DNA from: Isoetes taiwanensis
Lineage: Eukaryota > Streptophyta > Lycopodiopsida > Isoetales > Isoetaceae
Length of the DNA stretch: 64,000 bases
Assembly: GCA_021234155.1 (NCBI GenBank)
Contig: JAJEKV010000004.1
Span: 14,726,716 to 14,790,715 of the forward strand
Reading direction: 5' to 3'
Positions 19,838 to 32,489 of this stretch are shown in pieces. The notes under the pieces were generated by a model, which worked only from the letters and a program-made list of their open reading frames with translations, did no database searches and had not been told where the DNA came from. The translations under genes and the position numbers were made by a program. Position 1 is the first letter of the stretch, and each line of letters begins with the position of its first letter.

Positions 19838-21611
19838 GTAAACAACGTATTGTACAAGATAAAGTTACTCAACAGAAAGATGAGGATGTCTCGAGTAAAA
19901 ATAATGATGCGCCCGCCAGAAAACACGTAACAAAAAGCAAGGTGTCCGAAATATCCAACGCAAAAATATAGTTCCGTAAACTATTGCATATGCTACAACC
20001 GTGGGACAAAGGTGTGCGGCTTCTCGAAAAAAATCCCTAAAGCGTGAACTACAATCCGGGAGCCCTAAAACCGCCACTCCATTGCCATCGAACTCCTCGA
20101 AGCCATAGCCATAACTTCCAGATCAACCAGAATAGAACCCTAAAGTGGAGTTCCAAAATCCAACCCTAAAGTAGAACTCTCGAGGTCTTGCATGCCACGA
20201 TTTGAAAATCGTGGAGGTACCATTGGAAAATATCAATAAAATTAATCCAGAATTAGTGCACCCGTATGCGCACTCTAGATGTACGCATTAGTACATCTAA
20301 TTGCATACGCGATGAAATCATAGCAAAACCATATGCAAAAGCGTACAAAAATACAAAAGGAACCCCCTGTTATAATGCTAGATATTGGCATACTCCAACT
20401 TCATATGGTATATGCAACAGCAGGTTTCCCTTTCTAATACTTTCTTTACATAAATAGGCTTCAACTTCTCGAAAGCCTTTAAGCAAACAGGGTGTTCAGG
20501 ATGTGCCTTTTTGTATTGTTGAAAAAGCTACAGCTGAATGGTGGCCTTTGGTTAGAAATATTTATGCAAGAATAGCAAGGAGCTTTTGTATGGAAACTTA
20601 TACCTGTGTGACCTCCATAAGGTGCAAGGGATAAGAAATTTGGAAGCCTGAGCCTCCAACAGTGTTCACAACATCCTTCTTGCAAGGAGAGACTCTGCTA
20701 TTTTGTTTCCAGAATTCTATTATGCTTTGCTTGCAAGCAGGGGTGAGAGAATCGCACCTCAACCTCCTTTGGAAGCAAGACCACGGACCATATCCAAGGA
20801 CGGCTTCCGATCAGGGAAAAAAATAGTGGCTAATCTTAGCAAATTGGCGAAATTATGGCCACTAAAAGAAAAAAAGAGCTAAATTATGGCACTTTTTTTG
20901 GAAAAAAAAAAATAATTTTCGCCAAGGCCATTTCGCGCCAACCCCATCGGAGGTCCGAGTTTAGCTTAACTCAACCAACGAGGAGCTTCATTTCGGCGCC
21001 AGTTTAGCTTAACCCTAGATGCTATCATCTAAGAAAATGGCAAAGAATCGCCATTAGACCCACGTTTTGGACAAGATTTTATGAGGAGTTTCGCCAGGTA
21101 GACTTAGTTTTCAACAAAAAAAAAGAGAAATTTTGGCTCATTTTCGTTTAAAAAATCAAATTCGTTTTTGGTTATAGCATTCCATGCTTTGATGCAGGTA
21201 TTTGAAGGATTAGGTCAGCTTTGCCATCACTTCTTAACAATGATGTGTCTTCTACGAATCTAAATCTTCAATCTTCTATGTACATGCTAATTTTTGAACT
21301 TTCTTCTCTTTCTTTCTTCCAGTTTAGAACAAGAATCTTTCTCCAGAGCTAGCAGATCTGCTTTGAGAGCGTAGGTCAATTTTATTTTGCCATTTCATTT
21401 TACGTGTGCATTTTGCTACATCCTATAAACTAATGATTCTTGTTGCTTTCAATGATATGGCTGTATGATTCTCTTATCTTTGTCAGCAATGAGGATCATT
21501 ATATACGTTTCTTTCATTTCTATTCTCTTGTTGAATAATAGGATATGAAAATTGTAGTTTAATTTTACATTAGATGCATTGATTCATTTTGTTTGTATGC
21601 AGGTTGATAAA
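19838..21611. other. Non-coding stretch upstream of the hAT remnant
   Basis: No gene recognised. CAGGGAAAAAAATAGTGGC near 20813 is a possible hAT-type left terminus (hAT ends often begin CAGGG), but the other end is not visible. Confidence 0.35.
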
Positions 21612-23280
21612 ATGAAGCGACAAGTTGGTCTTATGAAATTCTTGTCCAGCAAGAATAAGGAAAATGATGTTGTGGCTGGCTGAATTCCTGATATTGAATC
21701 AGTTGACATTGGTGGCATTGACTATGTGAGGTGCAAAGTTTGCACATGGTATTATGGGAAGCAACACGAATTACAATGCAAATATGACAATATTTGCAAG
21801 CATCATGGCAAGAAGAAGACTATGAAGGTAGATGAGAACGGTGTGAAATATGAAGTTATCGAGTTTGCCCCTGAAAATAAGCACCAAAAGAACTTGAAGA
21901 AGTATGAGTTGTATGGAATGCGCATGAAACAGATGAAGCAGAAATCCACACCTCCATTTGCTATTTTCTGAGCACGACCAAAAAGATTACAAAATCAAGA
22001 GTATACAAATGAAGGCTGTCTTTTTCTTGCTCAAAACTGGAAGACCCATGAAACAATTTCCAGAAATAAGAGAGCTTCTCTTATGTGCTGAATTATCGTC
22101 ATGTCCTGTGTACCATTGGTCCATTCCAGCGGGATGGGAATTTGCAAGCTTTATGAACGAGACCTTAATTCGTGAGCTTTGTACCATCGTTCAAAAATCT
22201 CTATTCTTGTCATTATCTATGGATGAAGTTACAGCCGTAGATAATACAAGTTGGGCTGCCATGCACCTCTATAACGTGGTTGACTATGAACGGAAATCAC
22301 ATTTTGTTAGCATTTTTAAATTGAGCACAAGTTCCGATGCAGAAACTCTTTTCAATGTTATTGTTCAACATCTTTCAACTATTATTGGTATGAGTCCAAG
22401 GGATTGCGCCAATAAGTTGGTCTGTTTTGGAGCAGATGGTGCCTCTGTAATGCAGGGCAATAGGACTGGATTAGGAGTTAGAATCCAAACCAACTTTGCT
22501 CCCTACTTGCAGGTTATAATGAGCCATCGTACCAACTTGGCGTACAAGGTAATTTCAGATTTTTCCAATGTAAACAAAGTGGAAGTGCTGATAAAAAAAG
22601 CATATAAGTTTTTTTGCAAAAGTCCACAAAGATGTGCAGCATTCAAGTCTTTTGCGGAAGGGCTAACAAATGGTAACAAATTGTTAAAAGATGTAGCTAC
22701 AAGGTGGATATCCTTATATGCTCATGTCAAAGATTGTGCGAAGAATATGCTTCCTTAATTGCTGTCATTAATGAATTCACATTTAGTGACAATGCAGCTA
22801 CTGCAGCAAGTGCTAACGAGCTTCATGTCTTCTTAACCGATGGAGAAACAATGTTTACATTGTTCGCAATTGAACCATTGTTGCATAAACTTCATTACTT
22901 GATTTCTATTTCTCAAGATGGAAACATATTCATACCGGAGTACAACATTGCAAGAAAGCAGATGCAAAATCAAATTGAGAATCTATATGTTGATGACTTA
23001 CTTACTGGGCAAAGTTGTTTTGAAAAAGGTGATGAAAAAAGTTTCAGGTGATGAAAAAAGTTTCAGTTTATGGAAGAAATTTGCTCAAATTGGATCAGCT
23101 TATAGCTTTCTGTCATACAATGAAATGGGTGTATTATGTGCCCATGTCAGAGAAAAGCATATCGAATTGTATATAAAGAAACCACGTGGGCGATGTAATC
23201 GTCCAATTAAGTCTGATTTTAAGATGGAGGACCTTGGCTACATTGTGGAGAAGGTCAAGCGCGACATGGCGAAGGTAATA
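21612..23280 (+). pseudogene. hAT-superfamily transposase remnant (TTF/ZMYM-type)
   Basis: Starts MKRQVGLMKFLSSK, with an in-frame TGA at 21681. A zinc-finger-like segment follows (VRCKVCTWYYGKQHELQC, NICKHHGKKK). After a frameshift near 21960 comes the transposase core: LSLSMDEVTAVDNTSWAA, then KLVCFGADGASVMQGNRTG, a degraded MSHRTNLAYK (usually an HxxAHRxNL motif) and DVATRWISLYAHV. These are the DDE-containing RNase-H-like blocks of hAT transposases related to general transcription factor 2-like/ZMYM6 proteins. A second frameshift lies near 22745, and the C-terminal dimerisation region is missing or decayed. The enzyme cut and pasted DNA in its day; this copy is dead. Confidence 0.75.
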
Positions 23281-23343
23281 ACATTTATTGATCTTTATGC
23301 ATCTCAATTTCTGAATTTATGTTTCAGGTTTATAATATATCAG

Positions 23344-24164
23344 ATTCTGGGAAGGGACTCGCAAGAGACACAAAACCGGCCGTGAGATAGGCTTGTCATT
23401 CATCACAGCAGCAGTATATAATGGTTGAAGAATAGAGAGGGGTAGCCGACCATAGGAACAATATCGGGCTACCCCGGAAAAAAATGTGCACAGGCAGTAT
23501 AGAAGGGTAATGGCGACAACTTCTCATCGGGATAAAGAACCCCGCCCTTTCGGGTTTTCGAGGAAAACCCTAATGAGAAATGGTCGCCAACAACCTTGAA
23601 TGTGTTGCCTGGAGAACCGAAAGGGATAGGTTGATGGCGAAGCCAAAAAAGCAGGGCCCCCGAAGACGGTGTAAACCTGCAAGCAACACAAAAAACCCTA
23701 AAAACACCCGTGAATGGTTAGAGAAAATAAAAAAAGCGTCACCCAACGGGTGGAGAACAAATATGCGTCACCCTCGAGGTGGAAATAAATAGCATCACCC
23801 GCAGGTGGAGATAGCATCACCCGTAGGATGGAGAAAAGCATCACCCAACGGGTGGAGAACAATCATGTAAAAATAAATATGCATCACCCTCGAGGTGGAA
23901 ATAAACAGCATCACCCGCAGGTGGAGAATAATGCGGCATAATGCCGATGAAAATAAAAATCATTATTGTAGCAATACCCAAAGTGAACAACAACCAAGAG
24001 TGCATGAACTAAACATAGATGAAAAAGAGAGGCGCGCCCCCACCGAGCAGGGCGGGAAGGGAGGGAAGCAACGAGCATGGAAGAAGTGCTGATGTGAGAA
24101 GACGCCGATAACCAGTTCCAAATGGGGAGTGGACTTAATATAATAGCTCGTCCCTTCCCAGAAT
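23344..24164. mobile_element. TIR element with internal hairpins and tandem repeats
   Basis: ATTCTGGGAAGGGAC at 23344-23358 is repeated inverted as GTCCCTTCCCAGAAT at 24150-24164, giving an 821-bp element with 15-bp terminal inverted repeats. The interior carries strong hairpins: GGGGTAGCC/GGGCTACCCC (23439-23475), GGGTTTTC/GAAAACCC (23552-23570) and the repeat array at 23736-23930. It has no coding capacity. Another copy of its left end (about 37 bp) starts at 24191, so a second, truncated element is adjacent. Confidence 0.6.
23736..23930 (+). repeat. Seven tandem hairpin units, core GCATCACCC...GGTGGA
   Basis: Units begin at 23736, 23765, 23792, 23814, 23838, 23881 and 23908 (22-43 bp apart). 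Each holds G-C-(A/G)-T-CACCC, a 2-4 base loop, then a G run and TGGA, so each can fold on itself. Loop variants run in the order AACGGG, TCGAGG, GCAGG, GTAGG, AACGGG, TCGAGG, GCAGG, showing a three-unit higher-order repeat. This is not a CRISPR array: unit and spacer are not separable and the context is a plant transposon. Confidence 0.75.
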
Positions 24165-24190
24165 GGCGATCCAGGGCTCGGATCGATGCG

Positions 24191-24600
24191 ATTCTGGGAA
24201 GGGACTCTCAAGAGACACAAAACCGACCGACTACCAGAGAACTTCCTAAACTATAAACCCAGTCGCCGCAAAACCTCCAAGTGTCGAGTCGGGTCACAAG
24301 CACGTAGCGAGAGTGAGAAGAAAAGGAGCGCCAACGACCGTGAGCTTGAGATCATGTGGACCCCCATCCCCGAGCCGCAAGCAACCGCCGAGGCCCCGCT
24401 GCGACGAGTAGAATGTGTACCATATTGGGATGGATCCAAGCCGATAGCGAGAAGACAATCCCTCCACCATAAGTGGGCAGTTGGATAGGATAAGGGGCGT
24501 AGACAGGAGGGAGAGGTGCGAAAAGGAGGGCCGCCTGACGGAGGATCGGAGATGATAGGAACCCGTAGAAATGCAACGCTGGAGAATAGTCACGGGGCAT
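24191..24600. mobile_element. Left end of a second TIR element copy (truncated)
   Basis: ATTCTGGGAAGGGACTC followed by CAAGAGACACAAAACCG repeats the left end of the 23344 element. No matching inverted end was found to the right, so the extent is unknown. The sequence beyond about 24240 is not homologous to the first copy as far as I can see. Confidence 0.45.
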
Positions 24601-27600
24601 GAGAGGGATGTGGGGAAGAAGGATGAGAGGTCAAGGTTAGAATAGAATGCTGGAGGTTGGTGATATGGCTAGCAAGAACAAAGGATCCAAAAATGAAAGA
24701 TCTTGATAAGGTTGCAATAAGGATGTAAAAAACGTCAACAAACGAGCTAAAGTAATCGTATGACCACGGGCGCGGGAGGAAAACACGAAAGCGAAAGGGG
24801 AGAGGAACAAGGGGACCTCGGGGAGGGTAAGGAAGTGAGAAGGAGCTGCCACAAGACAACATAAAACCACGTTAAATTTAATCAAATTAACAATGAAAAA
24901 CATAAAGAGCCACATGGCGTCGACAACCTGTAAATGGAGCCGATCTATAGATGAAGATCAAGAGTGCCAAGGGGAGAGTGGAATTCAAGAGGTTAGGGAT
25001 ATGATCAAGGAGCTAACAAGAACAAAGGGTTAACAAAAAATTGTGAAATCAGCCCAAGGTTGTAAGGACAATATAACAAAAGCAAGGGAAGGATGGTGCG
25101 AATAGGTCCGTCCAGTGACAAATGAAGAAGGTGTATAAAGGAACAAACGATATGCCTAGTTTGCCAAAATGAAAAGACCAAACCAAGAATATGAAATATC
25201 AACTACATCCAATAACATAAAAAGCAACTTCTCTTAGCTCATCAGATGCATGACAAACGCCAACGTAATGATCAATCTCAGAGCAATGTCAAGAAGAAAA
25301 ATGAGGTTGGCATAAAAAAGAAGTCCAGAGCAAAGAGGTTCCTAAGTTCTGCGAAATGGTTGGGAACAAGATTAGGAGAGTGAAGGTGCTAAGGTCTGAT
25401 TCAGGTTAGCAGAGGAGAATGTGTGGTGATGTCAGAAGGCAAATAATACCATATGCCTAAAGCCATGAATAAAGGCCCCAATATGAATCATACTTTTGCA
25501 AACGAGGGACAAGAGTGAGGAAGAGGATGTAGACATGTTAGCACTAATCAAAAAGAAGGACAAGAAAGAAATTGAGATGAAAGTTAATTTGAATCACAAC
25601 GTAAATCGAAAAAATGAGCTTTAAGGAGTCAAAAATGAGGTTATGGCCAATGAAAAAGAGGAGATGGAGGTTAAAAGTGCCAAGGTTGGGATGGAGTGCA
25701 AGGAGGTTAGCCCTATGGTAGAAAAGGACAAAGGGCTAGGTAAAATGACATATTATTAACAAAGCGAGGGCCATACACATGGTCTGCTAGTAAAAAGCAA
25801 AAGAAGGAATGGACATGAGAAATGGACCAAAAACCCAGTGACGACGGGAAGTGACATATTAGTAGTAAAGCTATCCATGGAAAGTGTTAGCTACTAGAGA
25901 AGAGAGAGTTGAGGTGTTAATTGTAGACAAAGTGGAGACGAAAACGTAGATGGCTATGGCAGATGCACTGCTTCTTGTGAATGAGGTCAAATCAATCGAA
26001 TGGTTAAGAGGCCTATGTGGAAATAGACAACCGAACAAACGATAGAAATCAAGGTTGAGGTTAGGGGCAAAGGAGCAGAAATCGAAGTCAAAACGACTGA
26101 GATCAAACTTCAGTAGAAGGATATGAATGGATATACATGAAAACAAGCAAAGGGCCAAGTTAAAGTGGAAAATGGCAAGATTGAGAGCATATCAAGAACA
26201 CAGCTAATGTCAGGGCCAAATCGAAGAGGAAATCCAAAGTAATCATAAAAATGCAAAGAGACAACTCACAAAAAAATATAATGTACCATAGCATCAAATG
26301 AGAGCATAATGATAAAGAATCAATGTCTTGGAGAATATTTAAACTCAAAGCAAAAGGGCAAAGGCATATGGAAATGATGATGCAATAGTGTGATAAGTAT
26401 CCAAATATTCCGCAACTCATAAAAAATATATAAACATATAAAATCTAGCCCAAGGTCTATGACTAGCAAACAACTGGAAGAACAAAATATATAACCCATA
26501 ATGCTGCAGGAATTGGAAAGGGGAAAGGTAAAATTGAATGTTCTTTAAATTAGAAGAATAATGGCAACATATAGCTGAACAAAATGTAGCAGCATATCAA
26601 AAACCATGGCAAGAAAAACAAGACCAAAATACGCATCAACAAACGTAGCACGCATGGAAAAACAAATTGTCGAGTAATGCAACCCCATAGGGCTCACCCG
26701 CCCTGTGAGAAGAACATAAGATGAAAAATGCATCATACAAGCATCAAAAAGAAAAATTGATGTATGATGATGAAGTGCACCGAGATGTAAGTCCAACAAA
26801 ATGTAGATCTAAGCACAAGTCTAGATGCAAAAATGCCAAATGCATAATGGCAATGAGATGCATAGGCAATGAGGGCAAACGAAGAATTATCATAAAAAAA
26901 ATTTTATTCAAGTTAGCAACCCATGTCAAGTTGTGAGCAACATAAAAAAACCAAAAACCCAAAGGTACAAGTAATGAATAATCGCAAAGAAATGAAAACG
27001 AAGGAATGAGAAAAAACTAGAGCCAGATAAAACTAGGCCAAAAGCACAATGCGAAACTGGAAGACGTCCACTATAATGCCCCATCCCCATTCACAAGAAA
27101 AATTCAATATCATTAGGTAGAGAAAACCCAATGAAAGAAAACCAAGTAACCGAAAATGCAAATGATGTAATAATAAGGAGGCACACTGGGATTTATTGCC
27201 ACAAATGCAAAGCCAAATGCAAGTCTACAGGCAAAAACGATAACTCGTGACATACAGGTATGTTACTTGGTTTTGAAACAAACGTGAGAAATAATCAATG
27301 AATGCAAACCCAGATAAAAATGTCAAAATGCCCAAGGATGGAAATGGTAAAAACCTTCTCCCAAATAACAGTAAGTATGATTAAAGTAAACGTTATAAAG
27401 GGCCAGTGAATAGATTACCCTCAGGAAAGAGTATACTTACTAAAAAGGAGAGGGTTGAAGTCGAAGATGGACAAAAATCAAGACAAACAACATGTTTGAT
27501 CATTGCAGATATGCATAGAGATGCGCCACATAGAACAAACTCCAAATCTAGAATATCATCTAAAGATGCAAAAAAGAAAGGATAATGTTTGAGCCCAGAC

Positions 27601-28600
27601 TTGAACCTCAGCAAAGTGCAAAAAATTAACATCTTAACCAACACACTACAACAACAGCACTGGTAATAAAATTCCCATAACAATTTTATAAGAGGCAGCG
27701 ACCAGGACAGTCCACCAAATCACTCATGAACCTATTCCGTCATGATAAAATACACAACCAGATTGATTTCCAAGAAAACAGCATGTGATTGTGGTAAGGC
27801 GTCTAGTCTGGCCCCATTAGCTTATACAAGCAGATGCACTCAATCCACCTCCATGAAGGAAACGGAAACCACATTATACATGCATACAATTCAACCAATG
27901 CATCAGTTGGCCATCTAACAACAAAAAGTCTGAAAATGCGAGGTATGTCTATTCATAATGTAACAGCTCTGCTTCATGAAGTGTTGTGCAGATTCTAAAG
28001 ATAACGATTCCTGCACGATAGACATACCAGATCTAGAGATAGAGGCATAAAGCATGACTATCTACTGCACAAACCATTGATTACCTGTTTATATGAGCCT
28101 GACGAGGACAAACTAAATACCTGTGCAGAGGGCAGCAAAAACCACGAGCACAGTGATTATGATGGAATCTCTAGGATTATTGCAAGATGTTAATACAATT
28201 TGCAAGCACAATTTGGAAGTAGAAAAATACATCAAATATGCATCGGAAATAAGAAATCATATGACCACTACAATGGCAAATTGATTTAGGTACTAGACAA
28301 AAGGGCAGAAGGAAAATCAAGATGGGAAATCAAGCTACAATCCATGTGTAAAACGAACCTCCGGGTGTAGAATGGCACAGAGGAGGGCTATGAGTTGGAA
28401 CTCGAAAAATGCGTGAACGGCAGCAAGGGCAGAAGAGCACAAATATCGGCCAAGGTGAATCAGTAAGTCGTGTGCAAGAATACCATAAGAATGCCATAAA
28501 ATAAACTCAACATAGCATGTAATTGGAGAAAGAATGTTGTAACTAACGTTAGCATCAAAATATAAACATGAAATATGAAATGGTTAAGAAGAAAAGAATA
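24600..28600. repeat. Purine-rich non-coding stretch with decayed tandem repeats
   Basis: The plus strand is strongly A+G biased by eye over about 4 kb; the long Leu/Phe/Ser minus-strand frames here are a by-product of that bias. Related segments (AAGGTT-GAATGGAGG-TTAG, then CAAGAACAAAGG) recur near 24629, 24962, 25380, 25673 and 26045, roughly 300-420 bp apart, suggesting an old tandem array. From 26.1 to 28.6 kb I see only AT-rich sequence of the same style. No gene. Confidence 0.4.
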
Positions 28601-28988
28601 ACGAAAGCCCAACGTAGGTTTAGAGAAAGAGAAGGCAGGTAAGCGAAAAACTAAATTGGATGGAGGGGATGGAGGATCTGCATGTGGCAAGGGATCGCCT
28701 TCCTGCACCAATCAGATGCGGTGCGGATCGGTGCGGCCCTGAAGCTCCTGTCTGGCAGGGATCTGCATGCCAGAACATAACCGGTAATCCCCAAGTGCTA
28801 CATCCACCAAAAATTGCTGATACATGCACTGCGCACCCCATTTCGGCTCTGCTGGATCCCTGTGTCCTACAATCCAAACATCCGAAGTAAGGGTCACTTC
28901 CCACTCGCCGTTAAGTTAGGTTAAATAGGCTAATTAACTAAAAGTTGTTTTCGCACCGACCCTTAGGTTATCTCTGGTTAAGTAAATA
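28601..28988. other. Left flank of the Helitron array
   Basis: Short unique segment, richer in GC, with overlapping frames on both strands (28620-28904 minus, 28660-28890 plus) that show no family features. It ends ...GTAAATA, placing an A before the array on the plus strand (T after CTAG on the Helitron strand). Confidence 0.4.
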
Positions 28989-29970
28989 CTAGTAAACGTG
29001 TGCCCGGCATTGCCGGGCAATGTCCTTGCATGTGTTTTTACTCGAGCTTTAACGTCCATATGTGCAACTTCAACAACAACGTATATTGATATTGGCAAGA
29101 ATGGACATTATTTGTTTTTGTAATTATTCTTATTGAAATTGTCTAGTGACAATATCATCAATGCATTAACTTTACATTTATGGATTTAAGTGGAGAAGAC
29201 AATGCTTTATAAGGAATCTTAGGGGCAGTTAAATCTAGAAAGATGAAAATTTGGAAAGACAGATCCAAAACTTATGCTCAAAATCTCACCTTTAGAAGTA
29301 GTTAGGTACGTCAACAAAAAAAAAAGGTAGAGAAATGCAAAACACAAAATTTTGTTCTGGTTCATTGGTGTACTTTAGTTCATGATGGAACTTTAAATAT
29401 GCATTTCCACGTGGCACACATCACCAAAAACCTAATCTTGTACTTTTTTGGATGCTCCCGTGATATCTTCACTTATCCTACAGATAATATCTTAGCCGAG
29501 GTAAAAGTGAAATGCACGTGCAATTAATTCAAACTGCCCACGATGTCTCACGACTAACAAGCACGTGAGACAACTCATTTGAAGGTAGGCTCATATAATG
29601 GAATCATATATCGCCTCAGGACTCCACAATTTGTAGGCCCTAAAATGCACTTCATTATATATTTCAACACAAGTGATTTCTTTTGCTACAAAAATGCCAA
29701 TTCGCCAGTGTACAGTGTCATTTGTCATCAGATAAAAGAGATAAGCAATTGGAGGAAGTTATCAATTGGTTGGATTTCGTGCTCCAACTTGATAACCTCA
29801 TTGGTGCAAAATATTTCTTTGGCCTTTGCAATGAGCTTCTCAATTTCCACACTTGCTACCCCATGCACACAATCATGGTATTTTCGTTCCCAATGATATA
29901 CCATGACCCAAGAGTGCGTATAACAAAAGTAACACCAGAGACGCAATAATTTTTGTTACACTTTAGACAT

Positions 29971-30250
29971 TTAGCAATAAGGTGGCCAAAGACATACCAC
30001 GGGACCAAAATGCGCACCGTCTACGTCCTTCAAAATAATAAGTACCTTTATGCCTTGCGGTCTGGAGAGTGCTTGGCCCTGGGACTTGTTGATTATCATA
30101 CCAAAAGCCGGATGCAAACAGGAATTACATGTGCTCAAATTGGAACTGCCCATTGTGTTTTGCCATTTTCTTCATTGGAAAGATGCCCTTAACCAAGAAT
30201 TTCAGCCATATACACACATTGTTTCCTTCCCAACATACATCGGCATGCTC
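29971..30250 (-). pseudogene. Helitron helicase C-terminal remnant in E1
   Basis: The minus frame contains PAFGMIINKSQGQALSRPQG, which matches the conserved late motif of the Helitron Pif1-like helicase (consensus A-F-A-M-T-I-N-K-S-Q-G-Q-T-L). Upstream on the same strand the frame is broken by stops. It shows E1 descends from an autonomous element but has lost the Rep and most helicase coding. Confidence 0.75.
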
Positions 30251-31390
30251 ACTTGAAACATGTTTTTATCGAATACTACAAACATCCATGCTCATTTGAA
30301 ATATGTTTTTCAGGATCTAATACTACAAACACCTAAATGATCTTCTTGTATGTTCAACGTAAGAAAATTGGAAGTACAATTCCTGCATCTTAATCTTGTC
30401 TTGTTTTCTGCTCAAATGCACAGCATTTTCAACTATAAATATCCAAGTTCCAGCATTTGCCCAATGTTGTCGCGCCTAGTAGGGGTGTATGATTTTTTAA
30501 CCTTCTATGCAAGGCCGGTCCCATGCAGCTCATATCCTTTATAACTTTTTACGGTTTTACATAGGGATTTTGGGTTTTGATCATCTTGCCTCCTAATGAT
30601 CTACGTGGTTAAGTATATCGGCAAAATAGAAGTTGTAAATATATACATTTTAAGACACTTATTTGATGCACTTATCCCCTCAAAAAAGTTACATTTGTTC
30701 ACTTATCCATTAGAAAAAAAGTATTCCTATTAGAACACCGATATCGTCATGTCTACTATTTTTATCAACTCCACGTCACTAACGATCTTTTCCAAACTTA
30801 GAAGCATTAAGTGGGTCAATGTGAAGCATGTTTTTATAGAAACTGGGTATAGAGACAAACGTGCGTTCGACATTGCCGAGCATAAAATGGGATGTGCCTC
30901 AAATGCTTCATGCATCAATTGCATATATTATTCCTAAGGCATTGAGTTTTATTAATGTTGGCAGCAATAAGTAGTTTTGCCTATTAATTTAAATCTAATA
31001 TATAGTGTTTACATGCACTATGTAAGCATTCCACATCATATGTCTTTCTACATTTAGAATTCTTAAAATAATAATACATTCTAGCACTATGCATTCTAGC
31101 ACTATCAGTACAATGCATCCACTGTTTAACATGTTATAACAACCCCATGAGAAGCTGCATCTAACTTTAAAATGTAATGGATAATGGTTGACAAAAAAAA
31201 CCATGTGAATGTAAAAAATCACGTTGAAAATGTCATTAAAAAATCATGGAAACAAATGATCCATTTATGGGATTTTATATATGCATTTTTGCATGGCAAA
31301 GTACTTATGGCCTTGTAGTTCATGATGTCTCTATAAGCCCAATGGTCATGTTTCCAGAGATGTGTAACCAACTCATCCTCTGAGGTAGCA

Positions 31391-31496
31391 TGTCCCTTTT
31401 GGAATGTCAAGGCAAATGAATTTTTTTGTCAATCAGCTCAATTGTCCCTTTTGGAATGTCAAGGCAAATGAAATTTTTTGTCAATCAGCTCAATTG
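31391..31496. repeat. 52-bp tandem duplication in E1
   Basis: TGTCCCTTTTGGAATGTCAA and the following bases to CAGCTCAAT occur twice with a period of 52 bp, almost identical, indicating a recent duplication. Confidence 0.85.
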
Positions 31497-31734
31497 TTAC
31501 CATACCTGGGAACCTGTAAAGCAGAACCTTGCCTGGCAACGCGTTCCCTACAGGATTTGGGCCTGATGGACTGCATGGAGCCCAAAATTTGTCATGCTCA
31601 TTCACACACTCTTGCAAAATTATATGGTATCCTTTTGCCTCCCTGATGACAGAATGGCTCCAGTTTACTATAGTGTCTTGATCCTTATCTACATAATCAT
31701 TTACATGTTGGTTATGACAGGCTAAACAGGGCAA
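31459..31734 (-). pseudogene. Unrecognised open frame in E1, possible captured exon
   Basis: A 91-residue frame with protein-like composition, including WSHSVIREAKGYHIILQECV and FPGMVTIELIDKKFHLP, inside a Helitron. It may be a fragment of a captured host gene, as seen in the neighbouring elements. I recognise no family and splice borders are uncertain. Confidence 0.25.
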
Positions 31735-32186
31735 TTCTAATCAAAGTCAAAATTTCTATTAAGTTCAATTGAAAGAATCATCAATTTCTATTTTTTCCAA
31801 ATTGTCTAGGCATTTCTGCATGTTTTTCTGCGTATGGTCATCAGCAAGATGGCCAACGTAAATATCATGACCTTCGAATTCAAACAGACGACTAAACATG
31901 GATGATGGTACTAATTTTTAACACTGGCATTTGACATCAAACCCTTGTAGACATAGAAATTTTGACTCAGAATGCAAATAAATTAGTTAGCAGTGATTTC
32001 GTCCGATTATGATGATCTGCTTCCATCTGATCCATGCTACAGATCCGCTTCCTGTTCATAATGATGAATGAAGTACCTTTTCTTACAAAAACATGGCCTT
32101 TTCTTACTTATTTTCAGCTCAAGAATCTTAAAAAGCTTGAACTTTCTAGCAACGAAAACAGTAAACGAAAATAAACTCAACAGGCA

Positions 32187-32489
32187 AGATCTTTACCCAA
32201 AAATGTCTTCAAGGGAAATGTCCTGTAAGAAGCCTGCACCAAGCACATTATGCATAAGCATGCAATCTATTTCAGAACAAAGTATCTTTGCAGTGCTCTT
32301 TAACAAAGTCACAAATCTCTAGTGCATGGAACAGAAAGATCTTTACCCTAAAAACAGCTGTCTTCAAGAAAAATGTCCTGTAAGAAGCCTGCACCAAACA
32401 CATCATGCATAAGCATACAGTCTATTTCAGAACAAAGTATCTTTGCAGTGCTCTTTAACAAAGACACAAATCTCTAGTGCATGGAACAG
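32187..32489. repeat. 150-bp tandem duplication in E1
   Basis: AGATCTTTACCC through AGTGCATGGAACAG is present twice, starting at 32187 and 32337, with a few differences. A decayed relative (GCAAGAAGCCCGCACCAAA) is seen in E3 near 42517. Confidence 0.85.

Noticed and set aside
23736-23930. CRISPR-like array
   Set aside because: Units are 22-43 bp apart with no distinct spacers, each unit is itself a hairpin, and the setting is a plant TIR element.
24251-28711. Long Leu/Phe/Ser-rich minus-strand frames as membrane proteins
   Set aside because: They are explained by the purine bias of the plus strand; no starts in context, no conserved motif.
28970-28992. Fifth Helitron 5' end to the left of E1
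   Set aside because: GGTTAAGTAAATA only shares TTAAGTAA with the usual terminus, and the CCGG-rich 5' block is missing, so it is more likely host flank.
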